DNA from: Dactylosporangium roseum
GTDB lineage: Bacteria; Actinomycetota; Actinomycetes; Mycobacteriales; Micromonosporaceae
Length of the DNA stretch: 64,000 bases
NCBI RefSeq assembly: GCF_025264685.1
Contig: NZ_CP073721.1
Location: 7,643,501-7,707,500 of the forward strand
Reading direction: 5' to 3'
The first letter of the stretch is position 1, and the number at the start of each line of letters is the position of its first letter. Of this stretch, positions 18,276-27,723 are shown piece by piece. Made by a program: the position numbers and the translations under genes. The notes below the pieces were generated by a model. That model ran no database searches, had not been told where the DNA came from, and saw nothing but the letters and a program-made list of their open reading frames with translations.

Positions 18276-20128
18276 AGCGTGCGGGCCAGACGGTCGGCCA
18301 GCAGTCGGGTGAAGCGGGACGGGTCGGCCAGCTCGCCGCCCTCGGCAAGCAGGGCCATGCCGTAGAGCAACTCGGCGGTCTCACCCAGGGCGGGGTCCTC
18401 CGCGTTCGCCGTGTGGGCCGCGCGCAGGCCAGAGACCAGCGCATGCTCCGGGTTGAGCTCCAGGATCCGCTTGGTGTGCGGCATCTCCTGGCCCATCGCG
18501 CGGTACATCTTCTCCAGCGTCGGCGTGAGATCGTGCTCGTCGCCGACGATACAGGCGGGCGACGTCGTCAGGCGCGACGACAGCCGGACCTCCTTGACGT
18601 CCTCCTGCAGCTTCTCACCCAGCCAGGACAACAGCGGCGCGAAGTCGGTGGCCTGCTCCGCGGGGATCTCCGAGGAGCCGAGGTCGACCTTGCCCTTGGC
18701 GACCGACTGCAGCGGCTTGCCGTCGAACTCGGTCACCCGCTCGACCCAGATCTCGTCGACCGGGTCGGTGAGGATCAGCACCTCGTATCCCTTGGCGAGG
18801 AACGCCTCCAGGTGCGGCGAGTGCTCGACCATCGCGCGCGACTCGCCCGTCATGTAGTAGATGTCCTTCTGGCTCTCCTGCATCCGCTCCACGTATTCGC
18901 GCAGCGACGTCGACTCGGCGGCGGTCGACGGGACGAGCACCAGGTCGAGCAGCAGGTCCTGGTTCTCCGTGTCGTCGAGGAGGCCCTCCTTCAACGCGCG
19001 GCCGAACTCGGCCCAGAACTTGCCGTATCGCTCCGCATCGTTAGCCTTGAGGTCTTTGAGGGTGGTCAGGACCTTCTTCACCAGTCGGCGGCGGACCACC
19101 TGGATCTGGCGGTCCTGCTGGAGGATCTCGCGGGAGATGTTGAGCGAGAGGTCGTGTGCGTCCACGACGCCCTTGACGAATCGGAGGTACTGCGGGACGA
19201 GCGCCTCGCAGTCGTCCATGATGAACACACGCTTGACGTAGAGCTGCACACCGCGCTTGCCGTCGCGGCTGAACAGGTCGAACGGCGCGCGGGCCGGAAT
19301 GAAGAGCAGCGCCTCGTATTCGAACGTGCCCTCGGCCTTCATGTGGATCGTTTCGAGCGGATCGGTCCAGTCGTGGCTGACGTGCTTGTAGAACTCGTGG
19401 TATTCCTCGTCGCTGACCTCACTGCGGGGCCGCGCCCACAGCGCCTTCATGGAATTGAGCGGCGCGTCAGAACCTTCGGCGCCGGCCATCCGGATCGGCC
19501 AGGCGATGAAGTCGGAGTAGCGCTTGACGATCTCGCGGATCTTCCATTCGACCGTGTAGTCGAACAGCCGGTCCTCGCTGTCCTCCGGCTTGAGATGCAA
19601 TGTGACCGACGTGCCCTGCGGCGCGTCGTCGAGCGACTCGATCTCGTAGGTGCCCTCGCCGGTCGACTCCCAGAACGTGCCCTGGCTCTCGCCGGCCCGC
19701 CGGGTCACCAGCGTCACCTTGTCGGCGACCATGAACGTCGAGTAGAAGCCGACGCCGAACTGCCCGATGAGCTCCTGGGACGCCCCGGCGTCCTGCGTCT
19801 CCCGCAGCTTGCGCAGCAGCTCGGCGGTGCCCGACTTGGCGATCGTGCCGATGAGCGAGACGACCTCGTCGCGGGACATGCCGATGCCGTTGTCGCGCAC
19901 GGTCAGCGTGCGCCGACCCTGGTCGACCTCGAGCTCGACGTGCAGATCGTCGGTGTCGACCTGCAGCTCCTTGTTGATCAGAGATTCGAGCCGCAGCTTG
20001 TCCAGGGCGTCGGAAGCGTTCGAGATCAGCTCGCGCAGAAAGATGTCCTTGTTCGAGTAGATCGAATGCACCATCAACTGCAGGAGCTGCCTCGTCTCGG
20101 CCTGGAACTCCAGCGTTTCCCTGCTCAC
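18272..20128 (-). CDS. htpG: Molecular chaperone HtpG (Hsp90 family)
   Basis: 618 residues, normal for HtpG. The GHKL ATP-binding motifs appear in order: ELISNASDALDKL, DNGIGMSRDEVVSLI, GQFGVGFYS. Middle and dimerisation domains follow (DLSLNISREILQQ). GTG 20128 is chosen because AAAGGGG lies just upstream and the protein then starts like other HtpGs. No CIRCE or HAIR element is evident in the 212 bases upstream. Confidence 0.96.
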   Translation of the reverse strand: MSRETLEFQAETRQLLQLMVHSIYSNKDIFLRELISNASDALDKLRLESLINKELQVDTDDLHVELEVDQGRRTLTVRDNGIGMSRDEVVSLIGTIAKSGTAELLRKLRETQDAGASQELIGQFGVGFYSTFMVADKVTLVTRRAGESQGTFWESTGEGTYEIESLDDAPQGTSVTLHLKPEDSEDRLFDYTVEWKIREIVKRYSDFIAWPIRMAGAEGSDAPLNSMKALWARPRSEVSDEEYHEFYKHVSHDWTDPLETIHMKAEGTFEYEALLFIPARAPFDLFSRDGKRGVQLYVKRVFIMDDCEALVPQYLRFVKGVVDAHDLSLNISREILQQDRQIQVVRRRLVKKVLTTLKDLKANDAERYGKFWAEFGRALKEGLLDDTENQDLLLDLVLVPSTAAESTSLREYVERMQESQKDIYYMTGESRAMVEHSPHLEAFLAKGYEVLILTDPVDEIWVERVTEFDGKPLQSVAKGKVDLGSSEIPAEQATDFAPLLSWLGEKLQEDVKEVRLSSRLTTSPACIVGDEHDLTPTLEKMYRAMGQEMPHTKRILELNPEHALVSGLRAAHTANAEDPALGETAELLYGMALLAEGGELADPSRFTRLLADRLARTL

Positions 20129-20340
20129 TGAGACCCCTTTCACGGTCCGTGCCTGCCGCCGAGAAGGATATCCGCCCGGGGGTCGAATCGGGCCGGGCGT
20201 GTTCAAGCAAGCGGGTGAAGGTACGAGGACGTGGGACCGGCGCGGGCTGGGATCGAGCGGATCTTCCGCGAGGACCTCTGCACGGAGGCGATCCGCCTGG
20301 GTCGAATGCCCGCCGGCCCGGGGCTGCGCGAAAGACAGCG

Positions 20341-21399
20341 ATGGCGTTAAATCACCTGGTGACCTCCGACGCGCCCGGCTGGGACGCTATCGACGCCGCG
20401 CTCGACCGGCTCTACCCGGGCGTGGAGCCCAAGCACCTCGCCACGATCGTCAAGTGGCGCCTCGGCGGGCCCGACCCGCTCGACGGCACCAGCTTCTATC
20501 CGCGCCTCGACCCGGTGCCGCACTGGCACGTCGTCACCTTCGGCATGTCCGAGCTCTACGAGAAGGAGTCGGAGGACCCGGACGAGTCGGGGTGGGGCTT
20601 CGAGTTCACGTTCCGCGTGCGGCGCGATCCGGCGGAGACCGAGCCGCCGGTCTGGGTGGCCAACTTCCTGCAGAACCTCGCCCGATACGTCTTCCAGACC
20701 GGCAACTGGTTCGAGGCCAACCATCACATGGACCTCAACGGCCCGATCGCCCTGGAGCGGGAGACGCTCATCCGCGCGATCGCGTTCACCGAGGACCCCG
20801 AGCTCGGCACCATCGCGACCCCGCACGGGACCGTGCAGTTCCTCCAGGTCGTCGGCCTCACCCTGGACGAATACACGGCGACCCAGACGTGGAGCGTCCG
20901 GGAGTTCCTCGAGCTGCTCGCCGAGCGGGTGCCGTCGCTCGTCACCGATCTCGACCGGCGTTCGATCACCGACGACCCGGCCGTCGCCGATGCGGTCGCG
21001 GACGGGCGGCGGCGCGACGGCTCGTCGACCGGCAGCCTCGCCGTCGCCGAGTTCGGCTGGCGGCCCGACGGCGACCTGATCCGCCTGACCGTCGGCGCGC
21101 ACATCGCCGACCGGGTCGCGCACACGCTGCTCGGGCGCCTGCCGTTCGGCCGGCCGCTGGTCGTGAACGGACCGGACAGCACGGTCGTGTTCTCGTCCGG
21201 CAGCTACTCGGTCGGCACCGGCGAGGACCCGGAGGCCCTGGAGGTCGTCCTCACCGACGAGGCCCTCGACGGCCTGATCGGGGTGCTGGTGCCGGTCTCC
21301 GGTGTGCGTACGGTGCCGACCGCTCCGCCGCTCGTCGTGGAGATCATCCGATCGGACATCCGCGACCACGACGGCAACGTGGTGACGACGATCGGCTGA
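20341..21399 (+). CDS. Suppressor-of-fused (SUFU) domain protein
   Basis: 352 residues from ATG 20341. The N-terminal half matches bacterial SUFU proteins: YPGVEPKHLATIVKWRLGGPDPLDG, the conserved PHWHVVTFGMSELYEKE, and GWGFEFTFRV. The C-terminal half continues the SUFU-like fold. In bacteria this domain often appears in toxin immunity proteins; nothing adjacent supports a toxin pair, so the role is unknown. Confidence 0.85.
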   Translation: MALNHLVTSDAPGWDAIDAALDRLYPGVEPKHLATIVKWRLGGPDPLDGTSFYPRLDPVPHWHVVTFGMSELYEKESEDPDESGWGFEFTFRVRRDPAETEPPVWVANFLQNLARYVFQTGNWFEANHHMDLNGPIALERETLIRAIAFTEDPELGTIATPHGTVQFLQVVGLTLDEYTATQTWSVREFLELLAERVPSLVTDLDRRSITDDPAVADAVADGRRRDGSSTGSLAVAEFGWRPDGDLIRLTVGAHIADRVAHTLLGRLPFGRPLVVNGPDSTVVFSSGSYSVGTGEDPEALEVVLTDEALDGLIGVLVPVSGVRTVPTAPPLVVEIIRSDIRDHDGNVVTTIG

Positions 21400-21477
21400 C
21401 CCTCCGGCGTCCCGCCTCCCCACGGTGAACTCCCGAAAGAAGCCAGCGGCCTGCTCGTCTCCGCCGCGCTCCGGCGG

Positions 21478-21825
21478 TCATGCCGCCTCGACAGCCTTCT
21501 CGGCCGTGTCGTAGACGGGCAGCACGCGATCGAGATTGGTCAGCGTCAGCGCCGTGCTGACGATCGGCCGGAGACCGGCCAGGCGCAGCCAGCCACCTGC
21601 GGCAGTCGCCCGCCGGTGCACATCCACGAGGGTGCTCAAGCCGCTGGAGTCGCACAGGGTCACTCCCGACAGGTCGAGCACCAGCCGGACCTTGCCGCCG
21701 TCGAGCGCCTCGTCGGTCGCCTCACGGAGGACCGAACGGCTGCCGTAGTCGATGACCCCGCGGGCGGTGATCACCGTCCGGTCGCCCACGTCGCGGGCGG
21801 ACACGGCCAGGATGAGGTCTGGCAT
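21478..21825 (-). CDS. STAS-domain anti-sigma factor antagonist
   Basis: 115 residues from ATG 21825 with GAGGAG upstream. The phosphorylation-site loop is DLSGVTLCDSSGLS, in which a Ser is normally phosphorylated by an anti-sigma kinase. It directly follows a PP2C-type phosphatase gene on the same strand, a classic partner-switching pair. The cognate kinase and sigma factor are not in the window. Confidence 0.9.
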   Translation of the reverse strand: MPDLILAVSARDVGDRTVITARGVIDYGSRSVLREATDEALDGGKVRLVLDLSGVTLCDSSGLSTLVDVHRRATAAGGWLRLAGLRPIVSTALTLTNLDRVLPVYDTAEKAVEAA

Positions 21826-21845
21826 CGGGGCTCCTCGGTGCTCGG

Positions 21846-23102
21846 TCACGGCAGGTTTCGCTCCAGGGTCGTGTCGGACCATTCCAGCAGCAACAGGCTC
21901 GCGTCGTCGCGCGGCGGGCGGCCCTGGTGGTCCAGGACGGCGTGGCAGAGCCGGCGCAGGGTTTCCGGCGTCGGCAACCCCTGCGCCTGGTGCCGCACGG
22001 CGAAGGCGACGAGCCGCTCGACGCCGAACGGCTCACCGCCGGGGCCGGGCGCCTCGATGATGCCGTCGGTGTAGAGGAGCAGCCGGTCCTCGTGCTGGAG
22101 GGTCGCGGTGGCCGGACGGCCGAAGTCGCCGGCGCCGAGTGCCGTCGCCGACAGGCCGAGCGGCATGCGCCGGCCGCCGGACAACACGCCGTGCAGCCCG
22201 CCGCCGCGCAGGACGAGCGGCGGCGGGTGACCGGCGTTCAGATACCGCAGCCGGCCGCTGTCCAGATCCAGCTCGGCGATGACCGCGGTGACGAACCGCG
22301 CGTCGGTGAACTGCTCCGCCAGCGCCGTGTCGGCGGCGTCCGCCTGCGCCTCGATGTCGCCGCCGGCCCGGCGGGCGGCCCGGATCGCCGCGAGCGCGAC
22401 GGTGCAGGCCAGCCCGGCGCGCAGCCCCCGGCCGGCCGCGTCGAGGATCACCACGTGAGCGGTCGACCGGTCGGCGGCGTAGTCGAAGCCGTCGCCGCCG
22501 ACGTCGTAGCAGGGCTCCAGGATGGCGCTGATCGTCATCCGGTCGGAGGTGAACGTCAGCGGCGGCAGCATCTGCCACAGCAGCTCACCGGCGGTCGACA
22601 TCAACTCGGTACGGCGCACCGACTGCAGTGCGTCACCGTAGGGCAACTTGGTCGTGACCAGGTGACCGAACAGCCCGGCGATCAGCTCGCAGTGCCACCG
22701 CACCGCCTCGTCCTCGGCGTGCATGCCCTCGGGGAGCCGGAACTCGACCACACCGAGCCGCTCGGTGCCGTCGACCATCGGCGTCCAGAGCCGGTCCGGC
22801 GCGGTGGCATGCGACCGCACGAACGCGAAGGCCCGCCCGGCCGGCGAGCCGTCGACCGGCAGCGGCTCCGGCGGTGGCCGGTCCGGCCCGGGCACCGGAT
22901 GCAGCGCGAGCTGCTCCCGATCCACGAGGTAGACCCGCGCCTCGACCCCCAGCGGATGCAAGGCCTCCACCAGGTGACCGGTCAACCGGTCCGACTGCGA
23001 CAGGTGCGAACGGCGCAGAAGGTCGGCCACCGCCTCCAGCCACTGGATCCGCGCTGTCACGTCCACGCTCGTGACTGTACGAGCCCCTGGGACGCCCGGC
23101 AT
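21846..23102 (-). CDS. SpoIIE/RsbU-type PP2C phosphatase with N-terminal sensor region
   Basis: About 418 residues. The N-terminal GAF-like region (about 1-170) precedes a PPM phosphatase domain with CYDVGGDGFDYA and VVILDAAGRGLRA (metal-binding Asp residues), LNAGHPPPLVLR, LLLYTDGIIEA and DDASLLLL. It should dephosphorylate the downstream STAS protein. The start is uncertain: ATG 23102, GTG 23066 and GTG 23060 are all in frame and none has a good ribosome site. Confidence 0.87.
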   Translation of the reverse strand: MPGVPGARTVTSVDVTARIQWLEAVADLLRRSHLSQSDRLTGHLVEALHPLGVEARVYLVDREQLALHPVPGPDRPPPEPLPVDGSPAGRAFAFVRSHATAPDRLWTPMVDGTERLGVVEFRLPEGMHAEDEAVRWHCELIAGLFGHLVTTKLPYGDALQSVRRTELMSTAGELLWQMLPPLTFTSDRMTISAILEPCYDVGGDGFDYAADRSTAHVVILDAAGRGLRAGLACTVALAAIRAARRAGGDIEAQADAADTALAEQFTDARFVTAVIAELDLDSGRLRYLNAGHPPPLVLRGGGLHGVLSGGRRMPLGLSATALGAGDFGRPATATLQHEDRLLLYTDGIIEAPGPGGEPFGVERLVAFAVRHQAQGLPTPETLRRLCHAVLDHQGRPPRDDASLLLLEWSDTTLERNLP

Positions 23103-23260
23103 CCGATTCAGAATCCGGCCATACCCCAACACGTGCGTCGCCGGCGTGGCCGGCGGTTCCTGCTGTTGGACGGCCACCCGCCCGGGTGAGCGAGGGTAAG
23201 GCACATAATCTGTGACGCCGGTCCCGACCGCCACCGGTCCATGGAGCACCGGGTCGGGCA

Positions 23261-23494
23261 TCAACCTCTGGGGCCGGTCCAGCTCGTCCTGAGCGCATCG
23301 ACGGCTGCCAGCCCGCCGGCGAGCGTGAGCACCACCTCGGCCAGGATCGCCCGCGCGGTCCCGGCGTCGCCCAGCGCGCGGGGTACACCGAGGCGAGGTC
23401 GGCGGCCGGATCGGCGGACTGACCGGCTGCGCAACCCGCCGCAGGGCGGCACGTGGGCCCCGAACACCGCGTACACCGCTGCCTCCAGGCGCAC
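23261..23494 (-). CDS. Possible small protein, 77 residues
   Basis: The GTG-initiated frame has strong actinomycete codon bias throughout (ctg, gag, gcg, gtg, ttc, gcc) and contains a hydrophobic helix AILAEVVLTLAGGLAAVDAL near the C-terminus and a CGG stretch. No family recognised. The rest of 23103-23688 holds nothing else I can support. The opposite strand is also open here but with poorer codon usage. Confidence 0.4.
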   Translation of the reverse strand: MRLEAAVYAVFGAHVPPCGGLRSRSVRRSGRRPRLGVPRALGDAGTARAILAEVVLTLAGGLAAVDALRTSWTGPRG

Positions 23495-23688
23495 ACGTCC
23501 CAGGTCGGCTGGGAACCCCCGAACGTCGCTGCGCTGTGGAGCGCCGTTCGCTCAGGACGAGCCGGTCGGCACGCACCGACTCCTCGGCCTTCAGCATCCG
23601 GGCACTTGGAGGAGAGCGCGGTGAAGGTGGTCGCCAGGCCGTACGGCCGTCGCCGTGCGCCTGACCTCCGAATTCGGGCCGGACCGGG

Positions 23689-25464
23689 TCAACGACGGCG
23701 GTAGTGGCGGATCGCCCGGGCGGCGAGGAGCTCGGTGCTGCGGGCGGCGTTGACGGCACCGAGCAGTGGGGTGACACCGGGAAGCACACGCCTGGCCAGG
23801 CGGGCCGTCGCGGCCTGGAGGAGGCCGGTGCCGAGCATTCCGGCGAAGGGGGCCGACAGGCGACCCACGCCGACGGCCCGGGTCGAGCGGCGGGTCGTCG
23901 CGGCTTGTTCGGCGGCTCGGAGCGCGGCCTCGGCGGTTTCGACACTGCCGTGCACACGCTGGAGGACCAGCAACTCGGCGGCGCGCCGGCGGTCGAGGGG
24001 ATCATGGCCGTACACAGCCGCGAGGTGCAGGACAAGTTTGGCGTGGAGCCAGTTGACCCCGGCGACCTCGACGATCAACCCCAGCGGCCCGGCGACACCG
24101 GCGGCGAACCCCTGGCGGCGAGCCCGCCGGACAAACTCGCGGACGACCGCGCGGGAGACGGCGTCCGGCCCGGCGGAGGGATAGGTGGCCGTGTACCATT
24201 CCACGCGCCGACGGGCAGCGGCCCCCAGCCGGTCGACAGCGACGAGGGCGAGCACCTCGGGCAGGTAGGCAGGGTTGACCCCGGACCATCGGTTCCGCTG
24301 CGGACTTCGCGGCTGGGGCGGGGCTGTTTCCTGGAGGTCGGCCTCCTCGACGGCGGTCTGCTCGACCGGCGCCCGCTCGGCGGCCGCCTCCTCAATCACC
24401 GGCTCGTCAACCAGTGACTCCTCAACCGGCGTTGCCTTGGCAGCGGTCTTTTCCGCTGCCGCCTTCATGGCGGGAGATATCCTGACGGCCGGTTCGACGC
24501 TGGCGAGCAGCTCGAGTTGCTCGGTCGACGAAGGCGACGGCGCGGCAGGGACCTTCTTCGCCACGGCCTTTGGGGCAGCTCTCTTCGGGGTGACCTTCTT
24601 CGCGGCGGCCTTCTCGGCCGGCTTCGCAGTGGCCTCGTCGGCGGGTGCGTCCTTGGCCGGTCCGTCCTCCGCTGACGTCTTCTTTGCCGGCACCTTCTTT
24701 GCCGCTGCCTGCTTAACCGGTGCCTTCTTGGCCAGTGCCTTCTTTGCCGACGTCTTCCTTGCCGGCACCTCCTCGCCCCTGGCCGGCGCCTCCTCGACGT
24801 CCGCCGGCCTTTCCGCGACCGGGGCACTCGCGACCGCGGGTTTCTCCGCTGGAGCCGACTCAGCCCGGGCCCCCTTCGCTACGGACGGCTTCGCCGCGGG
24901 AGCCTTCGCCGCGGGAGCCTTCGCCGCGGGCGCCTTCACCGGTTGCGCGGCATCCTCCGGCGCAGCCGTCATCGCCGGCTCCGCTTTCTCGTCCGGTGTC
25001 CCCTCCACCACCGGCTCGACTTTTTTCAATGGGCCCGCCTCCACCTTCCTCGATGGGGCAGCCTCCGCTACCGGCTCGGCTTTCTTCAATGGTGTCGCCT
25101 CCACCGCCGGCTCAGCTTTCGTGAACGGGGCCGCCGAAACGGCCCCGGCGGCAGGGGCCGCCTTCTTGGCCGGCGTTTTCTTCGGCACCGCGGGCTCGGT
25201 GGGAGCGTCACTCGCGCGGAAGGGCGAGGGCGGGACGAAAGGGGCGACGGGAGGATTACGCGGGCGCGGGGGCACCTGCGGCACGCTCGCGGGCGGGATC
25301 TCCTGCGGCGGAGGCTCGAAGCGCAGCGAGGTGTCACCAAGCACCTTGGCTTGCGGACTCGTCGTCGGGGGCGTGGTGGCCGACGGGCTCACAGGCGGTA
25401 CAACATCCGCTTTTGGGGTTTTTTGAGCTTTTCGAGGCTGCGGCGGGGTAGCGTCCTCTCCCAT
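23689..25464 (-). CDS. Ala/Lys/Pro-rich protein with C-terminal EcsC-like domain
   Basis: 591 residues from ATG 25464. About the first 370 residues are low-complexity, with repeated KKAP, AKKVPAKK and KAPAAKAPAAK units; a 15-base DNA repeat underlies the last. The C-terminal about 200 residues (LGLIVEVAGVNWLHAKLVLHLAAVYGHDP, then amphipathic helices) resemble the EcsC family. The basic tail is histone-H1-like and could bind DNA or acidic polymers; EcsC domains tend to associate with membranes. Neither role is established. Confidence 0.72.
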   Translation of the reverse strand: MGEDATPPQPRKAQKTPKADVVPPVSPSATTPPTTSPQAKVLGDTSLRFEPPPQEIPPASVPQVPPRPRNPPVAPFVPPSPFRASDAPTEPAVPKKTPAKKAAPAAGAVSAAPFTKAEPAVEATPLKKAEPVAEAAPSRKVEAGPLKKVEPVVEGTPDEKAEPAMTAAPEDAAQPVKAPAAKAPAAKAPAAKPSVAKGARAESAPAEKPAVASAPVAERPADVEEAPARGEEVPARKTSAKKALAKKAPVKQAAAKKVPAKKTSAEDGPAKDAPADEATAKPAEKAAAKKVTPKRAAPKAVAKKVPAAPSPSSTEQLELLASVEPAVRISPAMKAAAEKTAAKATPVEESLVDEPVIEEAAAERAPVEQTAVEEADLQETAPPQPRSPQRNRWSGVNPAYLPEVLALVAVDRLGAAARRRVEWYTATYPSAGPDAVSRAVVREFVRRARRQGFAAGVAGPLGLIVEVAGVNWLHAKLVLHLAAVYGHDPLDRRRAAELLVLQRVHGSVETAEAALRAAEQAATTRRSTRAVGVGRLSAPFAGMLGTGLLQAATARLARRVLPGVTPLLGAVNAARSTELLAARAIRHYRRR

Positions 25465-25669
25465 CTGCAAGAGCGTAGTGGGGAATGCCGCCGCGCGCCG
25501 GGTGTGACCGAGACCATCGCCAGAATGGCGGTGTCGGGCGTCACACCTGGCCGGGAGTGCAGGTCAGCGGGGCTGCCGACGAGCACCGCACTCCAGGAGG
25601 ATACCCACTTTGCCGGACACTCGGGCGGCCCTGTATCCTCGGACGGCGGCCACCGGCGACGGGGCTGCT

Positions 25670-25760
25670 GGAGGCTTCGCCTAGTTCGGTCTATGGCGCC
25701 GCACTGCTAATGCGGTTTGGGTCTTAAAGCCCATCCCGGGTTCGAATCCCGGAGCCTCCG
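25670..25760 (+). tRNA. tRNA-Ser (anticodon GCU)
   Basis: 91 bases with the long variable arm of class II tRNAs. Acceptor GGAGGCT (25670-25676) pairs with AGCCTCC (25753-25759). The anticodon GCT sits in CACTGCTAATGC, and the T-loop is GGTTCGAATCC. CCA is not encoded. Confidence 0.95.
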
Positions 25761-25797
25761 CGCAAAACCCGGTGTGTACACTGGGCCGAGCAACTGA

Positions 25798-25870
25798 GCG
25801 CCCGTAGCTCAACGGATAGAGCATCTGACTACGGATCAGAAGGTTAGGGGTTCGAGTCCCTTCGGGCGCG
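25798..25870 (+). tRNA. tRNA-Arg (anticodon ACG), integration target
   Basis: 73 bases. Acceptor GCGCCCG pairs with CGGGCGC, the anticodon loop is CTACGGA, and the T-loop is GGTTCGAGTCC. CCA is not encoded. Its 3' two-thirds are duplicated at 59480-59525, so it serves as the attachment site of the downstream island and is kept whole by the element's end. Confidence 0.95.
25824..25869 (+). repeat. Left attachment site inside tRNA-Arg (46-bp direct repeat)
   Basis: The 46 bases from the anticodon arm to the acceptor end are identical to 59480-59525 and similar to the degenerate copy at 57677-57714. Right of it lies AATATAGCCAA (25887-25897), shared with the flank of the 59480 copy. Confidence 0.85.
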
Positions 25871-25928
25871 CCAGCACTGAGCAGGCAATATAGCCAAGAG
25901 GCTATGTCTGTTCGGCTCGTGTGGGTCA

Positions 25929-25956
25929 GATGTGGGTCACGGTCGTGACCCACATC
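25929..25956. promoter_or_regulatory. Inverted repeat, candidate integrase arm site or terminator
   Basis: 13-base arms GATGTGGGTCACG and its complement with a 2-base spacer, about 60 bases right of the att core. A further GTGGGTCA copy precedes it at 25921-25928. The matching region beyond the 59480 att has TGTGGGGCGC twice, so repeated TGTGGG-type units near the core are a shared feature. Confidence 0.5.
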
Positions 25957-26121
25957 TACGAGCAGGTTGACCCTGGTGAGCTGGCCGTTCGCAGTGGCGA
26001 CGCATGAGATTCCGTTGTGCGCCCGGAGGGACTCGAACCTCTGACCGTTCGTGATCCGTGGTCCTCTAGCTGTTGAGGGGATCGTTTTGATCATGTTCGT
26101 TGGTGTCACGACTCGGTTCAG

Positions 26122-27429
26122 GTGCTCGAGATGGTCGTGACGGTTGAGCAAGCGGAAGCGCGGCTGTACCGCCGGTGTGGGTGCCGCGACGCGGCGGGCC
26201 GGCAGGTGTGGCGGTGTCCCAACCTGGAGGATCCCAGTCACGGCCGTTGGTACTTCGCGGTGCAGGTGGCCGGGCCGGATGGGCGACGGATGCTGGTCCG
26301 CCGGGGCGGGTTCCTCACCCGCGGGGATGCTGAACGCGGCTATTGGGACCTGCTGCGCGTGCCGGGTCCGGAGGCGTTGGCTCGGACGTGGACGGTGCGC
26401 CGGTTCCTGGAGTTCTGGTTGTCGGAGATCCCCGGCCGGCTGCGTCCGACGACCGTGTCGAACTACCGGTGGATCACGTACAGCTTCCTGATCCCGTTAC
26501 TGGGTGGGCACCGGCTGGCGAAGCTGCGGACCAGGCATGTGCAGCGGTTCCTGGACGAGGTGGGGCGCCGCGTCGGGGTGCGGACCGGGCGGTTGATCTC
26601 GCCGGGGACGGTGCACCGGGTGCATGCGGTGCTGCGGACCGCGTTGTCGGAGGCCCGCCGGTTGGGGATGCTCGGCCACAACCCGGCCTGGCGGGTTCGG
26701 CTGCCGGCTGGCGGTCGGGTGTATCCGGTGTTGTGGGACGCGCAGCGGGAGGCGGCGTGGCGGCAGACCGGGATCCGGCCACGGGTGGCGGTGTGGGATC
26801 TGTCGCAGTTGGCCCGGTTCCTGGAGGCGGTGCAGGACGACTTCCTGTTCCCGTTGTGGTGGCTGGTCGCGCTGCGCGGTCCGCGGCGGGGGGAGATCGC
26901 CGGGCTGCGGTGGGAGGACATCGACCTGCCCGGCAAGGAACTGCGGATCCGGGAGCAGGTGTACGTGGTCGACGGTGTGGAACGGGTCGGCCCGACCAAG
27001 TCCGCCGCCGGTGTCCGAACCATTGCCCTGGACGACATGAGCGTCGCAATCCTGCGGGCGTTGTGGCACGCACAGCGGCACCGGCACGGGCATGTCGATC
27101 CGCAGGGCCGGGTGTTCCGGCACCGCAACGGCAAACCGGTGACCGCGGACTGGCTGACACGCCGCTTCAAACACCTGGTCGACGAACTGGACCTGCCACC
27201 GGTACGCCTGCATGACCTGCGGCATGCGGCGGCGAGCATCGCCCTCGCTGCCGGGTCGGACCTGAAGGCGTTGCAGGAGCAGATGGGCCACTCCCGGATC
27301 ATGACGACGTTGGACATCTACGCGGTGATCATCCGGCAGGTCGCCCAAGCCGCGGCGCAGGCGACCGCAGACCTGCTGCTGTCCCAGGCCCGGCTGCGAG
27401 TTCCTTTGGACGGCGCCTGGGAGGCGTAG
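26122..27429 (+). CDS. Tyrosine site-specific integrase 1
   Basis: 435 residues. N-terminal YRRCGC...RCPN...HGRWYF block, possibly zinc-binding; a SAM-like core-binding domain at about 85-190; and the catalytic domain with Arg in GPRRGEI, HDLRHA, GHSR and the nucleophile Tyr in LDIYAVI. All catalytic residues are present. GTG 26122 or ATG 26131 starts it, 250 bases from the tRNA-Arg attachment core. It probably catalyses integration at tRNA-Arg, and it is related to integrases 2 and 3. Confidence 0.92.
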   Translation: MLEMVVTVEQAEARLYRRCGCRDAAGRQVWRCPNLEDPSHGRWYFAVQVAGPDGRRMLVRRGGFLTRGDAERGYWDLLRVPGPEALARTWTVRRFLEFWLSEIPGRLRPTTVSNYRWITYSFLIPLLGGHRLAKLRTRHVQRFLDEVGRRVGVRTGRLISPGTVHRVHAVLRTALSEARRLGMLGHNPAWRVRLPAGGRVYPVLWDAQREAAWRQTGIRPRVAVWDLSQLARFLEAVQDDFLFPLWWLVALRGPRRGEIAGLRWEDIDLPGKELRIREQVYVVDGVERVGPTKSAAGVRTIALDDMSVAILRALWHAQRHRHGHVDPQGRVFRHRNGKPVTADWLTRRFKHLVDELDLPPVRLHDLRHAAASIALAAGSDLKALQEQMGHSRIMTTLDIYAVIIRQVAQAAAQATADLLLSQARLRVPLDGAWEA

Positions 27430-27613
27430 TCGCTGGTGTATCGCCGCGACCGGCGTGCCGTTCCATTAGGGCGGCGCCGGCCGCGGCGTGGTGGTTGGTC
27501 GGCTGTGTGCTGTGCTCTTCGATGTGACGCCGACCGATGACGAGCCGCTGGAGTCGGCCGTAGTCGTCGCCGAGGGTGCTGGCGGTCGACAGTTCGCCGC
27601 CGGCCCGCCTCAA
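27329..27613 (-). pseudogene. Possible gene remnant antisense to the integrase 1 end
   Basis: A 94-codon frame whose first about 55 codons have strong G/C third-position bias (STASTLGDDYGRLQRLVIGR region) but which then decays into Pro/Arg-rich sequence over the integrase end. I see no start context or family. It may be a truncated gene left by the integration event. The rest of 27430-27723 shows nothing. Confidence 0.25.
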
Positions 27614-27723
27614 ACCTCAGGCGTGTGAGATCTTGGTTGGCGTCAGGTGCCGGGAAGGCCGGCCAGTCCGGCGGCGATGCCGAGGGCGGCGCCGCGCACG
27701 GGATCCTGGCCGGGGTCGCCCAC

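Noticed and set aside
25681..26241. Minus-strand open frame encoding EGTRTPNLLIRSQ near the tRNAs
   Set aside because: This peptide is a well-known artefact of reading a tRNA gene antisense; it covers tRNA-Arg and tRNA-Ser.
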